Below, piece after piece: positions 16,501-18,673 of a stretch of DNA of 18,673 nucleotides. Under the pieces are notes generated by a model. It did no database searches. It saw nothing but the letters and a program-made list of their open reading frames with translations, and was not told where the DNA came from. Position 1 is the first letter of the stretch, and every line of letters starts with the position of its first letter. Source of the stretch: Brumimicrobium sp965656195 (GTDB lineage: Bacteria; Bacteroidota; Bacteroidia; Flavobacteriales_D; Crocinitomicaceae); the NCBI GenBank assembly GCA_965656195.1, contig CBFHJL010000057.1, forward strand, positions 1 through 18,673. Reading direction: 5' to 3'. A program made the position numbers and the translations under genes.

Positions 16501-17326
16501 TAGCCTAATTGTAGGAGCTGATAATGGATGCTTTGATACGATAACTATTCCTGTAACCGTTTATCCAACTCCAATAGCAAGCTTTGGTACAACGATAGCA
16601 TGCGAAAACTTACCTATTAATTTCTTGGACCAATCATTTATTTCTAGTGGCTCTGTCGATTCTTGGGAATATGATTTCGGACAAGATATCAGTGTCGAAC
16701 AAAACCCAACATATACTTTTAATGGAAGTGGTTTGCAGCAAGTGACATTGACTGTAATATCTGACTTAGGATGCGAAGATGATACAACGATTCAATTTAA
16801 TGTGAGTCCTGCACCTGATGCCGATTTCAATTACGCTCCTAATCCGGCGCTCGTTCTTGAAAATATAAACTTCTTAGATATCTCTACCGGAAACGGTATC
16901 AATCAATGGTTTTGGGATTTTGGAGATGGTGAGGCAAACAATATTCAAAATCCAACTTATGCATACAATGAGGGTGGAGACTATGAGATTTCATTGGTGG
17001 TTACAGATTCTATTGGATGTACAGATACGATTGTCAAAGACATAACGATTGCTTTACCTCCTGTTGTTCCAAGTGGTTTTACACCTAATGGAGATGGAGA
17101 GAACGACGAATTTATTATCAGAGGTGGTCCTTTTAGTGAAGTAGACTTCCGTGTTTACAATAAGTGGGGCGAACTTATTTTCCAAACGAATGACGCAACC
17201 GAGGGCTGGGATGGAACATTCAATAATCAACCGTCCCCATTGGGAGTTTATACTTGGACATTTAATGTGAAAATGACCAATAATGCAATAATTAGAAAAT
17301 CGGGAGATGTCACCCTAATTCGATAG
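13589..17326 (+). CDS. Adhesin 2: paralogue of adhesin 1 with five Ig-like repeats
   Basis: This is a 1245-aa predicted surface adhesin with the same plan as adhesin 1. The signal peptide is residues 1-23 (ending SLQA). The IgGFc-binding-like head (about 25-465) shares DTVFWFAAP, VATEDNTTVWITP (181-193), CFDLMGDQIVPTDV and GYGCELGLAILPPLNCAG with adhesin 1. Within it an insertion at 160-173 contains DRNGDGVVTD, a DxNxDG calcium-loop-like motif absent from adhesin 1. Five Ig-like repeats (472-911) are followed by three PKD domains (about 913-992, 995-1072, 1076-1155; WFWDFGDGEANNIQNPTYAY in the third). The type B sorting domain (1158-1245) has TPNGDGENDEFIIRG, YNKWGELIFQT, GWDGTFNNQPSPLGVYTW and KSGDVTLIR. 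It lies 21 bp after the first SprF gene and 2 bp before the second. Another ATG three codons in is possible. The ligand is unknown. Confidence 0.92.
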   Translation: MKKMKYALLLLLFVKMCFTSLQAQVDTVFWFAAPWVTPDHDGNVQMAFRISTFGTPADVRIQMPTATYDTTFTVPANGLVSVPLSYLVNDLESTPANVVLNSGFKITSDEFITVVYDFISDLIDISPGTPNNPETYSLKGRNGMGLEFVTPFQTLWDNRDLNTDRNGDGVVTDPRQFFSIVATEDNTTVWITPTCDVVGHPANVTYSVTLPLAGNVYTCENVVMTTSNPGSSLSGSIISSDRPVSVTINDDSVNPSGGGGCFDLMGDQIVPTDVIGTDYIVNRGFLNAGSNESIFIIPSENFTTITIDDGTVTTNLANQGETVPYSITQPLTSISSDKPVYLVHMSGYGCELGLAILPPLNCAGSAEVSFARNNNQQFLLNLLCEAGDEAFFTLTTPGTGTINPASFTPVPGTGGAYVGAQIDFTTAEIPSGTQNTLTNSAGFFSMGVINGGPSTGCLYHYMSSFQRKVITRAGNDTTLCSADNQVPLNGDVSGGSTTGIWSVLDGTGTVNNPTDLVTTYDPSPGDLTQGFVNFVLTSTGNCDPATDTMTVTYSQSPLADAGPDDSYCRNNLGTIPVTGSIQFASGGSWSGGSGGAFGNPGSSNTTYTPSPTDIAADSILLFFTSAGSLFACPDYQDTTVIYFTDAPEVNPGSDQVICTSENQVNLNGSVIGGTTTGIWSTTGTGSFSPTANDPVTNYNISASDIANGSLYIVLSSSNNGNCLAVQDSIEVNFIEEPTVSIISGDSVCSNLNLLDLEGTISSGFTGNWTTSGSGSIVDPNSLITQYNIATIDTTVGYVDMLLSSNPGICPSVTDSMRIFFIDPPKAIAGPDQEFCSNEVISLNGSVAGVLNTGTWTSNGTGIFNPGPNNLITNYIPSAADITNGSLTFSLTAATALGCPADVDDLTVTFKEIPTANFSATEECSGDNVSFTDLSTITGATINSWDWDFGTSTTSSVQNPVHTYSGAGNYNASLIVGADNGCFDTITIPVTVYPTPIASFGTTIACENLPINFLDQSFISSGSVDSWEYDFGQDISVEQNPTYTFNGSGLQQVTLTVISDLGCEDDTTIQFNVSPAPDADFNYAPNPALVLENINFLDISTGNGINQWFWDFGDGEANNIQNPTYAYNEGGDYEISLVVTDSIGCTDTIVKDITIALPPVVPSGFTPNGDGENDEFIIRGGPFSEVDFRVYNKWGELIFQTNDATEGWDGTFNNQPSPLGVYTWTFNVKMTNNAIIRKSGDVTLIR
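15002..16321 (+). repeat. Five tandem Ig-like coding repeats in adhesin 2
   Basis: The units cover residues about 472-557, 558-647, 648-735, 736-823 and 824-911. They have the same core as in adhesin 1 (for example TTGIWSTTGTGSFSP and NTGTWTSNGTGIFNPG). The second unit is Gly-rich and diverged (GGSWSGGSGGAFGNPGSSN). There is one unit more than in adhesin 1. Confidence 0.85.
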
Positions 17327-17328
17327 TA

Positions 17329-18321
17329 ATGAAAAAACATTTACTTATATCCATAATCATTTTGTTAGGCGTTTTTCGCGTTCAATCTCAAGACGATCAC
17401 CTTTCACTGTACGACGCTGCTCCAATTTTCTTAAACCCTGCTATGACGGGTGTCTTTGAAGGTGATTGGCGTGTTCATGGGCAGTTTCGTACGCAATGGA
17501 GAGCTATTAATTTTAAGCCCTACACAGCGGCTTTGATCAGTTTTGACAAACCTTATAAGAAATGGGGATTTGGTGGGCAAATCTCAAATTTTCGTGCAGG
17601 GATTGGAAATTTTAATTCTTTGAAAGGAGTTGCCTCTGCTGCTTATACGACATCAATTGATCAGAATAAACTTCATAATATTTCATTTGGTATACAGGCT
17701 GGATTCAATCAGAAGTCGGTGGAGTATCAAATTTTGACCTTCAATAATCAATATTCGACAAATAATGGCGGTGAATTTAATACCACCATCGATGCCAATG
17801 AGGATTTTTCTGGACAGTCTTTAGTTAATCCTGTATTAAATGCTGGAATACTTTACTTTTTCGCAAAACAAGAAAGTAGATTCAATCCTTTCTTAGGTGT
17901 TTCAGCTTTTAACTTGACTCAACCCCAAGAAGCTTTTCTGGATTTTGATAATCGTCTTCCTATTCGTTATTATGCGCATACCGGAGTTCGAATCAATGTT
18001 TCTGAAACTTTTTATGTACTACCAAAAGTACTTTATATGCGTCAAAGAGAATTTCAAGAGCTGACTTTAGCGGCAGATATTGGTTATTATCTTAAGGGTA
18101 GTGAAATCTATCTATTAGCAGGAGCGATTTATCGTAATCAAGATGCAGCAATTTTATCTGTTGGTGCAAGAATGGATAATTATATCGCTCGAGTTGGATA
18201 TGATGTCAATGTTTCGAGTTTGACTACAGCATCGAATGGTCGAGGAGGGTTCGAAATTTCGTTCACATACATGGGGTCGAAAGACAAAACTCAAACGGGT
18301 AAAATATGTCCTAGATTATAA
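17329..18321 (+). CDS. PorP/SprF family T9SS outer-membrane protein 2
   Basis: This is a 330-aa PorP/SprF-family barrel, probably the partner of adhesin 2, whose stop is only 2 bp upstream. The signal peptide is MKKHLLISIIILLGVFRVQS, cut before Gln21. The family start reads LYDAAPIFLNPAMTGVFEGD, then GQFRTQWRAINFKPYTAALI. This is the LNPA(M/L)TG ... QWR variety, unlike the NPAISGS ... QWVGFEGAP variety of the first copy. Barrel strands run to the end (GFEISFTYMGSK), and the protein closes with a Cys-Pro-Arg-Leu tail that I associate with this subclass. The acidic tail of copy 1 is absent. The two barrels in this operon are therefore not a recent duplication even though their adhesins are paralogous. 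Confidence 0.9.
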   Translation: MKKHLLISIIILLGVFRVQSQDDHLSLYDAAPIFLNPAMTGVFEGDWRVHGQFRTQWRAINFKPYTAALISFDKPYKKWGFGGQISNFRAGIGNFNSLKGVASAAYTTSIDQNKLHNISFGIQAGFNQKSVEYQILTFNNQYSTNNGGEFNTTIDANEDFSGQSLVNPVLNAGILYFFAKQESRFNPFLGVSAFNLTQPQEAFLDFDNRLPIRYYAHTGVRINVSETFYVLPKVLYMRQREFQELTLAADIGYYLKGSEIYLLAGAIYRNQDAAILSVGARMDNYIARVGYDVNVSSLTTASNGRGGFEISFTYMGSKDKTQTGKICPRL

Positions 18322-18330
18322 CAAGATACG

Positions 18331-18673
18331 ATGAAAAAAGCACTTTTATTTCTTTTATTATTTCTGCCACTGCTGAGTATAAGTCAGTCAAGAAAGGTCT
18401 GGTTATACGAAGCTGATGTTTTTTATGAAGCTGAAGATTATTACAACGCTCTTTTAAAATACCAGAAAGCCTTGAGTGATACTGTTGGCCTTAATGAGTT
18501 GACGATACCTTATGAGGTTACTTTGGCTAAACTATCTCTAAAGAGTCAAAATCAAGAATTAGAGCTTGACTCGGCCAAAACAGTTCCTTTACGAGACTAT
18601 ATAGAGCATCAAATTGCTTCTTGTCATATGAAAACCTTTGATTATAAGGAGGCTGCTGAGCATTTTAAAGTTA
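18331..18673 (+). CDS. TPR-type exported protein, PorE/OmpA-family candidate, 5' part only
   Basis: The frame opens at ATG 18331, 9 bp after the second SprF gene, and runs off the right edge with 114 codons visible. The signal peptide is MKKALLFLLLFLPLLSIS. It is followed by TPR-like helices: WLYEADVFYEAEDYYNALLK (about 24-43) and later IASCHMKTFDYKEAAEHFKV. In Bacteroidota, genes after type B cargo/SprF pairs often encode PorE-like proteins (TPR, PD40 propeller, carboxypeptidase-regulatory-like domain, OmpA peptidoglycan-binding domain) that hold the T9SS to the cell wall. The visible part fits the N-terminal TPR region of such a protein, but PD40 and OmpA domains would lie outside the window, so another TPR lipoprotein or export factor such as an SprE-like protein cannot be excluded. 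Confidence 0.65.
   Translation, partial: MKKALLFLLLFLPLLSISQSRKVWLYEADVFYEAEDYYNALLKYQKALSDTVGLNELTIPYEVTLAKLSLKSQNQELELDSAKTVPLRDYIEHQIASCHMKTFDYKEAAEHFKV

Noticed and set aside
9153..17326. Tandem repeats in the adhesins as a CRISPR array or mobile element
   Set aside because: The repeats are 85-90 codons long, diverged at DNA level and in frame, so they are protein domains; no transposase, terminal inverted repeats or spacer pattern is present.

Overview
The window comes from a low-GC member of the Bacteroidota, most likely a Flavobacteriales-type or related marine lineage. The evidence is the combination of type IX secretion (T9SS) cargo with both type A (Por secretion tail) and type B (CHU_C, gliding-motility-associated) C-terminal sorting domains, two PorP/SprF outer-membrane proteins, a LytTR/propeller-sensor two-component pair, and the lack of Shine-Dalgarno-like sites before most starts. 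No rRNA, tRNA, CRISPR array or transposase was seen. The genus cannot be fixed from the sequence.

Left part (1-620): the N-terminus of a reverse-strand AtoE-like short-chain fatty acid transporter runs off the left edge. Divergent from it is a 45-codon gene (380-517) for a peptide with a double-glycine leader and a Cys-Cys core, closed by a strong terminator (568-606). This gene is short and easily missed, and it looks like a secreted-peptide or RiPP/bacteriocin-like precursor.

Regulatory operon (772-5084): a LytTR response regulator, a 973-aa membrane sensor kinase (periplasmic propeller, Y_Y_Y domain, one membrane helix, LytS/YpdA-type kinase) that starts at TTG 3 bp after the regulator's stop, and an ATGA-overlapping lipoprotein made of six 22-24-aa repeats with an invariant Arg-Trp. 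A bidirectional terminator (5099-5133) separates this operon from a convergent gene for an exported protein of unknown function (5154-6119).

Middle part (6364-8990): a small exported protein of unknown function, then a 665-aa T9SS type A cargo protein with an SBBP-like propeller. That cargo gene is bracketed by a near-identical direct repeat of about 72 bp containing a terminator, which suggests a local duplication or deletion.

Right part (9153-18673): a compact run of genes, probably one operon: adhesin 1, PorP/SprF 1, adhesin 2, PorP/SprF 2, and the start of a TPR protein resembling PorE. Each adhesin has a signal peptide, an IgGFc-binding-like head, tandem Ig-like repeats (four or five), three PKD domains and a type B sorting domain. 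By analogy with SprB/SprF of Flavobacterium johnsoniae, each adhesin is probably exported or anchored with its adjacent SprF-like partner. The two adhesins are clear paralogues, but their SprF partners look like different subclasses, which points to two cargo-partner modules side by side.
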